A stretch of DNA of 40,280 bases from Hydrogenophaga sp. (GCA_016790705.1 JAEUOT010000009.1:1-40280); one strand, 5' to 3'. Positions 6,537 to 14,830 are shown, counted from the stretch's first letter. The notes: a model not told the origin generated them from the letters alone. Program-made: numbers and translations.

Positions 6537-9416
6537 TTATTTGGTGAGGATGAAGCCCTTGAGCTTGGCGAAGGCGGCCTCGATGAGCGCCTTCTGCTGG
6601 TCCTGGTGCAGGTGCGCGTAACCCACGGCCGGCGAAGCCGAGGCCGCACGACCGGCATAACCGAGCTTCTGTCCGTCGAGCATGTTCTCGTGCACCTGGT
6701 GCTGCACGAAGAACCAGGCGCCCTGGTTCTGCGGCTCGTCCTGGCACCACACGATGTCGGTGGCGTTGGGGTACTTCTTGAGCTCGGCGGCAAAGGCCTT
6801 GTGCGGGAACGGATACAGCTGCTCGACACGCAGAATGGCCACGTCGTCGGCACCCTTCTCTTCACGCTTCTTGACCAGGTCGTAGTAGACCTTGCCCGAG
6901 CAGCAGATCACGCGCTTGACCTTGTCGGCCTTCTTGATCACTGCCTCGTTGTTCTCGGGGATCACGGTCTGGAAACCGCCCTTGGTGAACTCGGACAGCG
7001 GCGAGGTCGCATCCTTGTTGCGCAGCAGGGACTTGGGCGTGAAGATCACCAGCGGCTTGCGCAGGTTGCGCACCATCTGACGACGCAGCACATGGAAAAT
7101 CTGGCTGGCCGTGGTCGGCTGCACGATCTGCATGTTGGTGTCGGCCGCCAGCTGCATGAAGCGCTCGACACGGGCCGAGCTGTGCTCGGGGCCCTGGCCT
7201 TCGTAACCGTGCGGCAGCATCAGCGTCAGGCCGTTGGCACGACCCCACTTCACTTCGCCGGAGGCGATGAACTGGTCGATCACCACCTGGGCGCCGTTGG
7301 CGAAGTCGCCGAACTGGGCTTCCCAGATCACCAGCGTGTTCGGGTCGGAACCGGCGTAACCGTATTCGAAGCCCAGCACCGCCTCTTCGGACAGGATGGA
7401 GTCGATCACGACAAACGGCGCCTGGCCTTCGCCCACGTTCTGCAGCGGCACATAGGTGCCCACGTCCCACTTCTCGCGGTTCTGGTCGTGGATCACCGCG
7501 TGACGGTGGGTGAACGTGCCGCGGCCGCAGTCTTCACCGGACAGACGCACCGGATAGCCCGACGCGACCAGCGAGGCAAAAGCCATGTGCTCGCCCATGC
7601 CCCAGTCCACATTGACGTCGCCACGGCCCATGGCCGCGCGGTCGTCGTACACCTTCTTGACCAGTTGGTGCGGCGTCACGGAGGCGGGAATCGTGGTGAT
7701 CTTTTCGGCCAGACGCTTCCACTCGGCCAGCGGGATCGCCGTGTCGGCAGCGTCGGTCCACTTCTTGCCCAGGAAGGGCGACCAGTCGACCGCGTACTTG
7801 CTCTTGAAGTTGGTCAGCACCGGATCGACCGTGTGCTTGCCGGCGTCCATGGCGGCGCGGTAGCCCTTGACCATGTCGTCGCCCAGGGTCTCGCCCAGGC
7901 CTTGCGCGGCCAGCTTGTCGGCGTAGAGCTTGCGCGTGCCGGGGTGCTGGGCAATCTTCTTGTACATCAGCGGCTGGGTCAGGCTCGGGGTGTCCTGCTC
8001 GTTGTGGCCCAGCTTGCGGAAGCAGATGATGTCCACGACCACGTCCTTGCGGAAGGCCATGCGGTATTCCAGCGCGAGCTGGGTGGCCAGCACGACGGCT
8101 TCCGGATCGTCCCCGTTGACGTGCAGCACCGGCGACTCGACGCCCTTGACGATGTCGGTGCAATACAGCGTGGAGCGCAGGTCGCGTGGGTCGGACGTGG
8201 TGAAGCCGATCTGGTTGTTGATGATCAGGTGCACCGTGCCGCCGGTGGTGTAGCCACGGGTCTGGGCCAGCGCCAGCGTTTCCTGGTTGACACCCTGACC
8301 GGCAAAAGCGGCGTCACCGTGCACCAGCACGGGCAGCACCTGCTTGCCGTGGACGTCACCGCGACGGTCCATGCGGGCCCGCACCGACCCTTCGACCACC
8401 GGGTTCACGATTTCCAGGTGCGAGGGGTTGAACGCCAGCGACAGGTGGACCGGGCCACCGATGGTGGTCACGTCGGAGCTGAAGCCCTGGTGGTATTTCA
8501 CGTCACCGGCGGGCAGGTCTTCGGGGGCGGTGTGATCGAACTCGGCGAACAGGTCCTTGGGCATCTTGCCCAGGGTGTTGACCAGCACGTTCAGGCGGCC
8601 GCGGTGGGCCATGCCGATCACGATTTCCTGCACGCCCTGAGCGCCGGCCTGCTGGATCAGTTCGTCCATGGCGGCAATGAAGCTCTCGCCACCTTCGAGC
8701 GAAAAACGCTTCTGGCCCACGTATTTGGTGTGGAGGAAACGCTCAAGACCTTCTGCGGCGGTCAGGCGATCGAGGATGTGCTTTTTCTTCTCGGCGTTGA
8801 ACGACGGCTTGGAGCGGATGGATTCGAGCTTCTCCTGCCACCAGCGCTTCTGGTTCTGGTCGGTGATGAACATGTACTCGGCACCGACGGTGCCGCAGTA
8901 CGTCTCGCGCAGCGCGTTCAGCAGCTCGCGCAGGGTCATCACTTCCTTGCCGAAGAAGGTGTTACTGGTGTTGAACACCGTCTCGTAGTCGGCGTCGGTA
9001 AAGCCGTAGAACGCCGGATCCAGCTCGGGGATATGGTCGCGCTCGGTGCGCTTGAGCGGATCGAGGTCGGCCCAGCGGGAGCCGACATTGCGGTAGGCGG
9101 CGATCAGCTGCTGGACAGCCACACGCTTGCGGCCGAGCTCGGAATCGGCACCGGTGGGCTGGATGGCACGTGCGGCACCCTGCTTGGCCAGTTCGGCAAA
9201 CGCGTTGATGACGGGCTGGTGGGGAACATCGCGAGCGTCCGTGCCATCGGCGGCCGGAACATGCTGCAGCGCGTCGAAGTAGTCGCGCCAGTTGTCGGGC
9301 ACGCTACCCGGGTTCTCCAGGTATTTTTCATACATCTCTTCGACGTAAGGGGCGTTGCCCCCGAAGAGATACGAGTTGCCCTTGTAGGCAACGTAGACGC
9401 TGCTTGTCTCGCTCAT
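6537..9416 (-). CDS. sucA: 2-oxoglutarate dehydrogenase E1 component
   Basis: Thiamine-diphosphate enzyme that decarboxylates 2-oxoglutarate and succinylates the lipoyl arm of SucB, the TCA-cycle step to succinyl-CoA. The 959-residue product has the N-terminal E2-binding helix followed by the YLENPGSVPDNWRDYF segment, HRGRLNVLVNTLGKMP near residue 270, GDAAFAGQGVNQETLAL near 365 and the TPP-site segment IINNQIGFTTSDPRD; the C-terminal half has GYEGQGPEHSSARVERF. Length is usual for the family (about 930-960). ATG start at 9416 with GGAGG about ten bases upstream, directly preceded by a palindromic leader hairpin. First gene of sucA-sucB-lpd-zapE. Confidence 0.98.
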   Translation of the reverse strand: MSETSSVYVAYKGNSYLFGGNAPYVEEMYEKYLENPGSVPDNWRDYFDALQHVPAADGTDARDVPHQPVINAFAELAKQGAARAIQPTGADSELGRKRVAVQQLIAAYRNVGSRWADLDPLKRTERDHIPELDPAFYGFTDADYETVFNTSNTFFGKEVMTLRELLNALRETYCGTVGAEYMFITDQNQKRWWQEKLESIRSKPSFNAEKKKHILDRLTAAEGLERFLHTKYVGQKRFSLEGGESFIAAMDELIQQAGAQGVQEIVIGMAHRGRLNVLVNTLGKMPKDLFAEFDHTAPEDLPAGDVKYHQGFSSDVTTIGGPVHLSLAFNPSHLEIVNPVVEGSVRARMDRRGDVHGKQVLPVLVHGDAAFAGQGVNQETLALAQTRGYTTGGTVHLIINNQIGFTTSDPRDLRSTLYCTDIVKGVESPVLHVNGDDPEAVVLATQLALEYRMAFRKDVVVDIICFRKLGHNEQDTPSLTQPLMYKKIAQHPGTRKLYADKLAAQGLGETLGDDMVKGYRAAMDAGKHTVDPVLTNFKSKYAVDWSPFLGKKWTDAADTAIPLAEWKRLAEKITTIPASVTPHQLVKKVYDDRAAMGRGDVNVDWGMGEHMAFASLVASGYPVRLSGEDCGRGTFTHRHAVIHDQNREKWDVGTYVPLQNVGEGQAPFVVIDSILSEEAVLGFEYGYAGSDPNTLVIWEAQFGDFANGAQVVIDQFIASGEVKWGRANGLTLMLPHGYEGQGPEHSSARVERFMQLAADTNMQIVQPTTASQIFHVLRRQMVRNLRKPLVIFTPKSLLRNKDATSPLSEFTKGGFQTVIPENNEAVIKKADKVKRVICCSGKVYYDLVKKREEKGADDVAILRVEQLYPFPHKAFAAELKKYPNATDIVWCQDEPQNQGAWFFVQHQVHENMLDGQKLGYAGRAASASPAVGYAHLHQDQQKALIEAAFAKLKGFILTK

Positions 9417-9432
9417 TGATCCGCTGACCTCC

Positions 9433-9449
9433 GTTTCCCTCAGGGAAAC
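9433..9449 (-). promoter_or_regulatory. Palindromic leader element before sucA
   Basis: GTTTCCC and GGGAAAC form a perfect 7-bp inverted repeat with a 3-base centre. It ends just before the GGAGG ribosome binding site of sucA, whose start is at 9416. It can act as an mRNA hairpin next to the ribosome binding site or as a DNA operator. The rest of 9450-9658 shows no convincing promoter hexamer pair. Confidence 0.45.
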
Positions 9450-9658
9450 ATTAGCTGGTTAAAACAACCTTCCGCGACACGGCTGAACCGATTGGCGGAT
9501 GCGACAGTGACTGTGGAAGGACCTGACTGCAACCCGAGATTTTGCCACTGCAGCCGGTGTAATAGCAATGGAATTCGACCGGGAAGGCCCACTTGATCGG
9601 ACGACCGGCGGAGCTGTTGCTCCGATGCGAAGTGACAGGATTCCGTCAGCTTTTGGGA

Positions 9659-10033
9659 TCAAGCGCCGTTGCGGGGAGACAGGCGCTCGGAAGCAGGCAC
9701 GGCGCTGGGCGCATCGAGCTCATGGGCGATCTGTGTGCAGACCACCCGGCACAGGGTCACCGCTTTCTCGCTCTGGACGCGGTAGATCACCTGGGTTCCC
9801 TCCTTGCGCTTGGCCAGAACGCCCGCGCGATACAGAAGGTTCAGGTGCTGGGACAGGTTGGGCTGGGTGGTCTGGATTTCCTGCAACAGCTGGGACACCG
9901 ACTTCTCCGTGTCGCACAGTGCGCTCAGGATCCGCAGCCGCATCGGCGTAGCCAGCACACCGAACAACTCGGCGGCCAGCTCGAACACCCGGCTCTTTCC
10001 GACGGCATCGTCGGCCTCAATCATCTGTTCCAT
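9659..10033 (-). CDS. ArsR-family transcriptional regulator
   Basis: Small winged-helix repressor of 124 residues. The central segment matches the ArsR fold: LRILSALCDTEKSVSQLLQE, then a recognition helix in TTQPNLSQHLNLLYRAGVLA and a wing KRKEGTQVIYRV. Three cysteines (Cys40, Cys95, Cys99 from the ATG start) could bind metal or sense thiol redox state, but the canonical ELCVCD site is not intact (ALCDTE), so the signal is unknown. I start at the ATG at 10033 because a -10 hexamer at 10066-10071 would leave almost no leader for the in-frame TTG at 10054. It is encoded between the suc operon and prpE, all minus strand; target genes cannot be read from this. Confidence 0.85.
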   Translation of the reverse strand: MEQMIEADDAVGKSRVFELAAELFGVLATPMRLRILSALCDTEKSVSQLLQEIQTTQPNLSQHLNLLYRAGVLAKRKEGTQVIYRVQSEKAVTLCRVVCTQIAHELDAPSAVPASERLSPRNGA

Positions 10034-10065
10034 GGCGAACCCGGCCGAAGCCAATTTGTGCGCAG

Positions 10066-10089
10066 ATCATAGCGAGTTGCACGCTGCAA
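10066..10089 (-). promoter_or_regulatory. Putative autoregulated promoter of the ArsR-family gene
   Basis: On the minus strand a TATGAT hexamer (10066-10071) is followed upstream by a 13-bp inverted repeat, TTGCA-CGC-TGCAA (10077-10089 on plus), which would occupy the promoter spacer. The -35 region is poor. Placement fits self-repression by the ArsR-family product; no experimental support is visible. Confidence 0.4.
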
Positions 10090-10122
10090 GCGTCCATTGT
10101 GCACCCGGCCGCCGCAATGGAA

Positions 10123-10142
10123 ACGGCGCCCGCAGGCGCCGT
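10123..10142 (-). terminator. Hairpin after prpE
   Basis: ACGGCGCC and GGCGCCGT form an 8-bp perfect stem with a 4-base loop, 22 bases after the prpE stop on the minus strand and followed by UUUCC. It is probably the prpE terminator, with a short U-run. Confidence 0.6.
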
Positions 10143-10164
10143 CCTCAACGTGAATCGGCTGGAA

Positions 10165-12066
10165 TCAGCCCTGCAGATCCTTAATCTGCTGCAACGCAGC
10201 AGGATCATCCATGGTGGTCAGGTCACCCGGATCACGACCTTCGCAGACCGCCTGGATGGCACGGCGCAGCAGCTTGCCGGAGCGGGTCTTGGGCAGTACG
10301 TTGACGAAACGCACGCGCGAGGGCCTTGCCACCGCCCCGAGCTGTTCGTCCACGACCTTCATGACCTCGCCCTCGAGCTTGATCAGGGCCGCCTCGTCAC
10401 CCAGCAGAGACGCGTCCTTGAGCACCGCGAACGCCATCGCCACCTGCCCTTTGAGCTGGTCGGCCACACCGACCACCGCCACCTCGGCCACCTTGGGGTG
10501 GCTGGAGATGCTCTCCTCGATCTCGCGGGTACCCAGCCGGTGGCCGGCCACGTTGATCACGTCGTCGGTGCGGCCCAGGATGAAGAAATAGCCGTCCGCA
10601 TCCTTCACGCCCCAGTCGAAGGTGCTGTACATCACCCGGTTGTGGATGCTCGACCAGTAGGTCTTGACGTAGCGCTCGTCGTCGCCCCAGATGGTCTGCA
10701 GGCAACCGGGCGGCAGCGGACCATCGACCGCGATCACGCCCTTCTTGTTCGGCTCGGTGATTTCCTCGGCGGTGGTTTCGTCGATCAGCTTGACGTCGTA
10801 ACCATAGACCGCCTTGCCAGGCGAACCGAACTTGCTGGGCGCCTTCTCGACGCCATTGCAGATCGCCAGGATCGGCCAGCCGGTTTCGGTCTGCCAGTAG
10901 TTGTCGACGATGGGCTTGCCCAGTTCGTCGGAAATCCACTTGGCGGTCGGCTCGTCCAGCGGCTCACCGGCCAGGAACAGCGCTTTCAGCGACGACAGGT
11001 CGTACTTCTTGATGAAGGACGGGTCGTATTTCTTGAGCACGCGCACCGCCGTCGGCGCCGAGAACATGACCGAGACCTTGTACTTCTCGACCAGGCTCCA
11101 CCAGATCCCGGCGTCCGGACGGATCGGCAGGCCCTCGTACATGATGGTCGCCATGCCACCCACCAGCGGCCCGTAGATGATGTAGCTGTGACCCACCACC
11201 CAGCCGATGTCGCTGGTGGAGAAATAGGTCTCGCCCGGCTCGCCCATGTAGATGTGCTTCATCGAAGCGGCCAGCGCCACGGTGTAGCCACCGGTGTCGC
11301 GCTGCACACCCTTGGGCTTGCCGGTGGTGCCGCTGGTGTAGAGCGTGTAGCTTGGATGGGTGGACTCGACCCACTCGCAGGGCACGACGGTATCGAGCAC
11401 CTTGGCGCGTTCGGCGGCATAGTCGACATCCCTGCCGGCAACCGGTGCGAATGCGGCAAGGCCACGATTGACCATCACGACAGACGAAGGCTTGTGGGCC
11501 GACAGCCTGATCGCCTCATCCAGCAGCGGCTTGTATTCGACCACCTTGCCACCGCGCGAGCCGGCATCGGCACTGACGATCACCAGCGGCGAGGCATCCT
11601 CGATCCGGCTGGCCAGCGAGTGGCTTGCGAACCCGCCAAACACCACCGAGTGGATGGCGCCAATGCGCACACAGGCGAGCATCGCGAAAGCCGCCTCGGG
11701 AATCATCGGCATGTAGATCAGGACGCGATCGCCCTTCTTCACGCCTTGTGCCTTCAGGATCGCGGCCATGCGCTGCACCTCGGCGTGCAACTCCCGGAAG
11801 CTGTAGGTCTTCTCCGTGTCGGTCTCGGTCGACACGAAGATCAGCGCATTCTGGTCGGGCCGATCCTTGAGATGGCGGTCGACCGCGTTGTGGCACAAGT
11901 TGGTCAGTCCACCCTCGAACCAGCGCGCAAACGGCGGCTTGTCGTAGTTGCAGACGCGATCAAACGGCTTGTGCCAGTCCACCAGTTGGGCCTGCTCGGC
12001 CCAGAAGGCGTCACGATCATTGATCGAGCGCTGATGAAAGGCTGCATAGCCTTGCGGATTGCTCAT
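10165..12066 (-). CDS. prpE: Propionate-CoA ligase PrpE
   Basis: AMP-forming acyl-CoA synthetase that activates propionate (and often acetate) to the CoA ester. The 633-residue protein shows the P-loop YTSGTTGKPKG near residue 240 followed by VQRDTGGY, which is typical of PrpE rather than Acs, the DNYWQTETGWP adenylate motif, GRTDDVINVAGHRLGT, and the C-terminal catalytic Lys in PKTRSGKLLRR, which is the usual site of acetylation control. The start is the ATG of MSNPQGYAAF (12066-12064), preceded by GGAGA at six bases; an in-frame extension of 31 codons overlaps the palindromic promoter region and is unlikely to be translated. Encoded alone, without methylcitrate-cycle genes beside it. Acetyl-CoA synthetase is the main alternative. 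Confidence 0.92.
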   Translation of the reverse strand: MSNPQGYAAFHQRSINDRDAFWAEQAQLVDWHKPFDRVCNYDKPPFARWFEGGLTNLCHNAVDRHLKDRPDQNALIFVSTETDTEKTYSFRELHAEVQRMAAILKAQGVKKGDRVLIYMPMIPEAAFAMLACVRIGAIHSVVFGGFASHSLASRIEDASPLVIVSADAGSRGGKVVEYKPLLDEAIRLSAHKPSSVVMVNRGLAAFAPVAGRDVDYAAERAKVLDTVVPCEWVESTHPSYTLYTSGTTGKPKGVQRDTGGYTVALAASMKHIYMGEPGETYFSTSDIGWVVGHSYIIYGPLVGGMATIMYEGLPIRPDAGIWWSLVEKYKVSVMFSAPTAVRVLKKYDPSFIKKYDLSSLKALFLAGEPLDEPTAKWISDELGKPIVDNYWQTETGWPILAICNGVEKAPSKFGSPGKAVYGYDVKLIDETTAEEITEPNKKGVIAVDGPLPPGCLQTIWGDDERYVKTYWSSIHNRVMYSTFDWGVKDADGYFFILGRTDDVINVAGHRLGTREIEESISSHPKVAEVAVVGVADQLKGQVAMAFAVLKDASLLGDEAALIKLEGEVMKVVDEQLGAVARPSRVRFVNVLPKTRSGKLLRRAIQAVCEGRDPGDLTTMDDPAALQQIKDLQG

Positions 12067-12095
12067 GGGAGTCTCCTGCATGCTGGAAAAACTGA

Positions 12096-12129
12096 ATTCA
12101 TAATTATGAATCTCAGACTTGCGAGATTC
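12096..12129 (-). promoter_or_regulatory. Two overlapping inverted repeats upstream of prpE
   Basis: The first is a 16-bp perfect palindrome, ATTCATAATTATGAAT (12096-12111), centred about 38 bases before the prpE ATG. The second is GAATCTC-N8-GAGATTC (12108-12129), overlapping it by four bases. On the minus strand the first contains CATAAT, a possible -10. The density of symmetry suggests an operator. Confidence 0.5.
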
Positions 12130-12198
12130 TGACACCACCGGCCGCCGGGGCCACCGCACAGACAGCGCACCCGGCCAACACGGCCGCTTTTCGGATGG

Positions 12199-12801
12199 TT
12201 ATTTGATCAGGGCCTGAACGTCCCGGAATGCGGGGTGCTCGGCAGAGCGCATCCATTCGAACAGCACCATCTCGGTGGTCACCAGTTCGCAGCCCGCCCC
12301 GGCCAGCCGGTCGAACGCGGCATCACGGTTGCGTTCCGTGCGGGACCCGCAGGCGTCGGTCACCACCCAGACATCCACCTCCTGCTCGACCAGCTCCAGA
12401 GCGGTCTGGAGCAGGCAGACGTGGGCCTCGCAGCCGGCCAGCACCGCCATCGAACGTTCGACCGTCGGGGCCTGGGCCTTTTGCAGATGCCTGGGCAGGC
12501 TGCGCGCATTGCCCGGCGTCGGTCTGGCGGGTGGACGCAGGCAATCAAGCAACCCCTCCTCGACCGCACTGAACGCCATCTTGGTGACCGTTCGCTGGCA
12601 CAACGCGCGCAATTCAGGGTCGTTTTGCCCCAGTTTGGCCGGGTTCTGCTCGGTACCCCAGACCGGCACACCCAGCCGGTGCGCCGCCCGCGCCAGCCGA
12701 CGGGCGTTTGCCAGCACGACTTGGTGCTCGGCGATGGCTGGCATCAGACGCTCCTGATAGTCCACCAGAACAAGTTGGGATTCGGAAACGTCGAGCAGCA
12801 T
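12199..12801 (-). CDS. Isochorismatase-family cysteine hydrolase
   Basis: Cytosolic alpha/beta hydrolase of 200 residues in the isochorismatase/YcaC-like family, whose members cleave amides, isochorismate or related compounds. The Asp-Lys-Cys triad is visible: Asp14 in LVLVDYQERL, Lys75 in TVTKMAFSA and Cys124 in LAGCEAHVCLLQTAL. VVTDACGSR is another family signature. Start is the ATG of MLLDVSESQLVLVDYQ (12801) after AAGGATC; a longer frame overlapping the next gene is less likely. It lies 62 bases downstream of the TetR-type gene on the same strand, so the regulator probably controls it. The natural substrate is not deducible. Confidence 0.88.
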   Translation of the reverse strand: MLLDVSESQLVLVDYQERLMPAIAEHQVVLANARRLARAAHRLGVPVWGTEQNPAKLGQNDPELRALCQRTVTKMAFSAVEEGLLDCLRPPARPTPGNARSLPRHLQKAQAPTVERSMAVLAGCEAHVCLLQTALELVEQEVDVWVVTDACGSRTERNRDAAFDRLAGAGCELVTTEMVLFEWMRSAEHPAFRDVQALIK

Positions 12802-12863
12802 GGAGATCCTTATGTTGAGCGCCAACGAGGCGCCACAGCCAAACAGACCGCCATTCTGACAAA

Positions 12864-13643
12864 TCATCCATTGCCGAACAGGTCCCCCTGTCCCGGATCA
12901 CCCGCAGCGCCGGCAAGCGCCGAGGCGAGCGCCACGTCCAGCCAACGATGCAGGCTCTGCACGAAACGCGTTTCAAGCGCCGCCCTGCCCCCGGTGCGCC
13001 CGGGACCCTGCAGCACCAGCAGGCCCAGGCCATATGCCAAGACCTCATCGTGGACCTGCTGCGCCACATCCGCGGGCAATCCGCTGGCGTTCAGGGCTTC
13101 CAGGCAGGGCTGCAAAGCGTCTGCCAGTCTTGCCAGAAGCCGCGACGCAGACCCGGCACCCAGCCCTTCGCTGTCTTCAAGACCATGCCCGCCATGAAGC
13201 ACCAGCTGAAGGCGTTGGGCGTCACCGGCCAGGCATGACCACCAGGCCAGCGACCGGTCGATGAACAAGCCCCGCGCCAGCACCGCCGGACCGTGCGCCG
13301 GCGTCGCGTTGTCCCGCCGCGTCTTCGGTGCCTTGACCTCGCTCACCCGGGCGCCCAACTCAAGGACGACCCTTTGCTGCAAAGCCGAAAGGATGGCGTC
13401 TCGACCAGGGAAATAGGCGTACAGCGCTCCGGCGGTATACCCGGCCCGATGGCCGAGCTGACGCATATTGAAACCCGCTGCACCCACCTCCTGCCAAAGC
13501 AGCCATGCGGTGTCGAGCAATTGCTGGCGGCGCTCGTCACTCAAGCGCTGCTGCCGTCGTCGGCGATCCGACTGACGCTGGGCTTGCAACTGGAGCTGCT
13601 CCGGTGATGGTACGGGCGTGATGACATCAAAACTGACGGGCAT
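12864..13643 (-). CDS. TetR-family transcriptional regulator
   Basis: A 259-residue regulator with an N-terminal TetR helix-turn-helix at about 36-84: RRQQLLDTAWLLWQEVGAAG, then FNMRQLGHRAGYTAGALYAY with the recognition helix, followed by FPGRDAILSAL. The first 35 residues are an unusual Gln/Arg-rich extension that may add DNA contacts. The ligand-binding half has no recognisable specificity. The ATG at 13643 is preferred because an excellent promoter places the transcript start near 13662, downstream of earlier in-frame starts, and because GGAG lies ten bases before it. Likely represses itself and the downstream isochorismatase-family hydrolase gene. Confidence 0.88.
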   Translation of the reverse strand: MPVSFDVITPVPSPEQLQLQAQRQSDRRRRQQRLSDERRQQLLDTAWLLWQEVGAAGFNMRQLGHRAGYTAGALYAYFPGRDAILSALQQRVVLELGARVSEVKAPKTRRDNATPAHGPAVLARGLFIDRSLAWWSCLAGDAQRLQLVLHGGHGLEDSEGLGAGSASRLLARLADALQPCLEALNASGLPADVAQQVHDEVLAYGLGLLVLQGPGRTGGRAALETRFVQSLHRWLDVALASALAGAAGDPGQGDLFGNG

Positions 13644-13668
13644 GGCGGGCAACTCCAAACGATCAGAA

Positions 13669-13697
13669 ATTATATGAACAGAGTTCAATATTGTTAA
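13669..13697 (-). promoter_or_regulatory. TetR-gene promoter with operator in the spacer
   Basis: Minus-strand TTAACA (13697-13692) and a perfect TATAAT (13674-13669) are separated by exactly 17 bases. The spacer contains TGAAC-AGA-GTTCA (13675-13687), a perfect 13-bp inverted repeat. This is the classical layout for steric autorepression by a TetR-family protein. Predicted transcript start is near 13662, about 20 bases before the ATG. Confidence 0.75.
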
Positions 13698-13886
13698 CAC
13701 CGATCATCGAGCTGTCGCTTGTCCAAATGAAGGCAGCACTTTTGCCCGACTGAACGGTGATCACACTCGAGTGGAGGCGATGGACATGGCTTTTCAAGGT
13801 GAACTTTGACAAATATTCAAGCAAATCAATGCTCTATCCGCATAACTTCGCTTGACTTGGGAGTTGTGAGCGAATAAGCTGGCCCG

Positions 13887-14462
13887 ATGCGGTTTGCCCC
13901 TGTCCTCTGCCTTTCCCTGGCCTGCGCCTTGGCGCACGCGGCACCACCGGCGGAAATGGGCAGCGACGTCGTCCCGCAAGCCCTGGAAGAACCCGGCGTC
14001 ATTGCCCGGTTGGGCTCCCAGATCAAGCAGGCCCGAAGCGATGTCGGTGAAAAGGCATCCGATCTGGTCATGAATGCCATGGGCTTCCTCGGTGTTCCCT
14101 ATCGCTACGGTGGCAGCAGCGCCGAGTCCGGCTTCGATTGCAGCGGACTGGTCCGCGCAGTGTTCGAGCAATCGGTGGGCAAGGTGCTTCCCAGGCGCGC
14201 CAACGAACAGGCACAAGCCACAGAAAAAATCGACCGGAGCGAACTCAAGCCGGGCGACCTTGTGTTTTTCGACACCATGCGACGCGCCTTCAGCCACGTA
14301 GGCATCTACGTCGGCGAGGGGAAGTTCATCCACGCGCCTCGGAGCGGTGGCGCCGTTCGCGTCGAAGACATGCGCCAGGCCTATTGGCAAACCCGCTTCA
14401 ACGGCGCCCGGCGCGTTCCCCTCAGCGTTGCCGAACCCTCGCCGGTCGCCAACGCCCACTGA
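13887..14462 (+). CDS. NlpC/P60-family peptidoglycan endopeptidase, exported
   Basis: C40-family cysteine peptidase of 191 residues that probably cleaves gamma-D-Glu-diaminopimelate stem-peptide bonds of peptidoglycan in the periplasm. An N-terminal signal peptide (MRFAPVLCLSLACALAHA) ends near residue 19. The catalytic domain runs from about 60 to 180: GVPYRYGGSSAESGFDCSGL with Cys85, then GDLVFFDT, SHVGIYVG with His137, and FIHAPRSGG with His149. No SPOR, LysM or SH3 targeting domain is present. No Shine-Dalgarno sequence is visible; a TTGACT-N17-TAAGCT pair (13852-13880) would start transcription almost at the ATG, so a leaderless message is possible. Followed by a large imperfect hairpin. 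Confidence 0.93.
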   Translation: MRFAPVLCLSLACALAHAAPPAEMGSDVVPQALEEPGVIARLGSQIKQARSDVGEKASDLVMNAMGFLGVPYRYGGSSAESGFDCSGLVRAVFEQSVGKVLPRRANEQAQATEKIDRSELKPGDLVFFDTMRRAFSHVGIYVGEGKFIHAPRSGGAVRVEDMRQAYWQTRFNGARRVPLSVAEPSPVANAH

Positions 14463-14513
14463 TCGGCTGAGGCGTCACCCGGGCATCGCCGCGATGCCTA
14501 CGCACTGCCGATC
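14461..14513 (+). terminator. Long interrupted hairpin after the NlpC/P60 gene
   Basis: Three nested complementary pairs are seen: GATCGGC (14461) with GCCGATC (14507), GCGT with ACGC, and GGCATCG with CGATGCC around a CCG loop. The outer arm overlaps the stop codon. No U-run follows. It probably protects or ends the transcript. Confidence 0.45.
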
Positions 14514-14576
14514 ATTCGTCCTCCCGGACCCTGTTGTCGCTGACCCGCAACACGAATGGCATGCCGTTCAACAGGG

Positions 14577-14623
14577 CAAACACGAACACGTCTCGTTTTC
14601 CCCTTGCAGATTTTTCGTGTTTG
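14577..14623. repeat. 10-bp perfect inverted repeat with 27-base loop
   Basis: CAAACACGAA (14577-14586) and TTCGTGTTTG (14614-14623). The arms are AT-richer than the surroundings. A related CAACACGAA lies 28 bases upstream of the first arm. It could be an RNA stem or a spaced protein-binding site. Confidence 0.55.
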
Positions 14624-14816
14624 ATGTGCAGCTCCCCTGCGAGCGGACAGCTTCCGGCGTGCTGAGCGCCTGAATGAGCGCGCTTGCCGCGCTTCGCATT
14701 TGTTCACCTTGCCTCGGTCGATGCGAACGGTTCCTTTTCTTCTTTTGCTCGGTCGAGAGGCCACCAGCGCACCACCCGGCACAACGGTCACGGAGCCCCC
14801 TGGGGTAATTCACATT

Positions 14817-14830
14817 GGCAGTCCACTGCC
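14817..14830. promoter_or_regulatory. Inverted repeat upstream of the DosC-like gene
   Basis: GGCAGT-CC-ACTGCC, a 14-bp inverted repeat about 90 bases before the preferred ATG, partly overlapping a TTGGCA that could serve as -35. The matching -10 is unclear. A possible operator. Confidence 0.35.

Noticed and set aside
6606-9419. A 937-codon plus-strand open frame opposite sucA
   Set aside because: Same codon-position shadow effect; no family motif, no ribosome binding site, and sucA is unmistakable on the minus strand.
10099-12132. A 677-codon plus-strand open frame opposite prpE
   Set aside because: Composition of an antisense shadow and no recognisable domain; prpE is complete on the other strand.
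13794-14459. A 221-codon minus-strand open frame over the NlpC/P60 gene
   Set aside because: The plus strand has a signal peptide and the full Cys-His-His catalytic set, so the minus frame is a shadow.
14498-14813. Short basic open frames on the minus strand in the 14463-14861 gap
   Set aside because: They lack start signals, family features and conservation cues; their Arg/Lys-rich sequence is what random GC-rich sequence gives.
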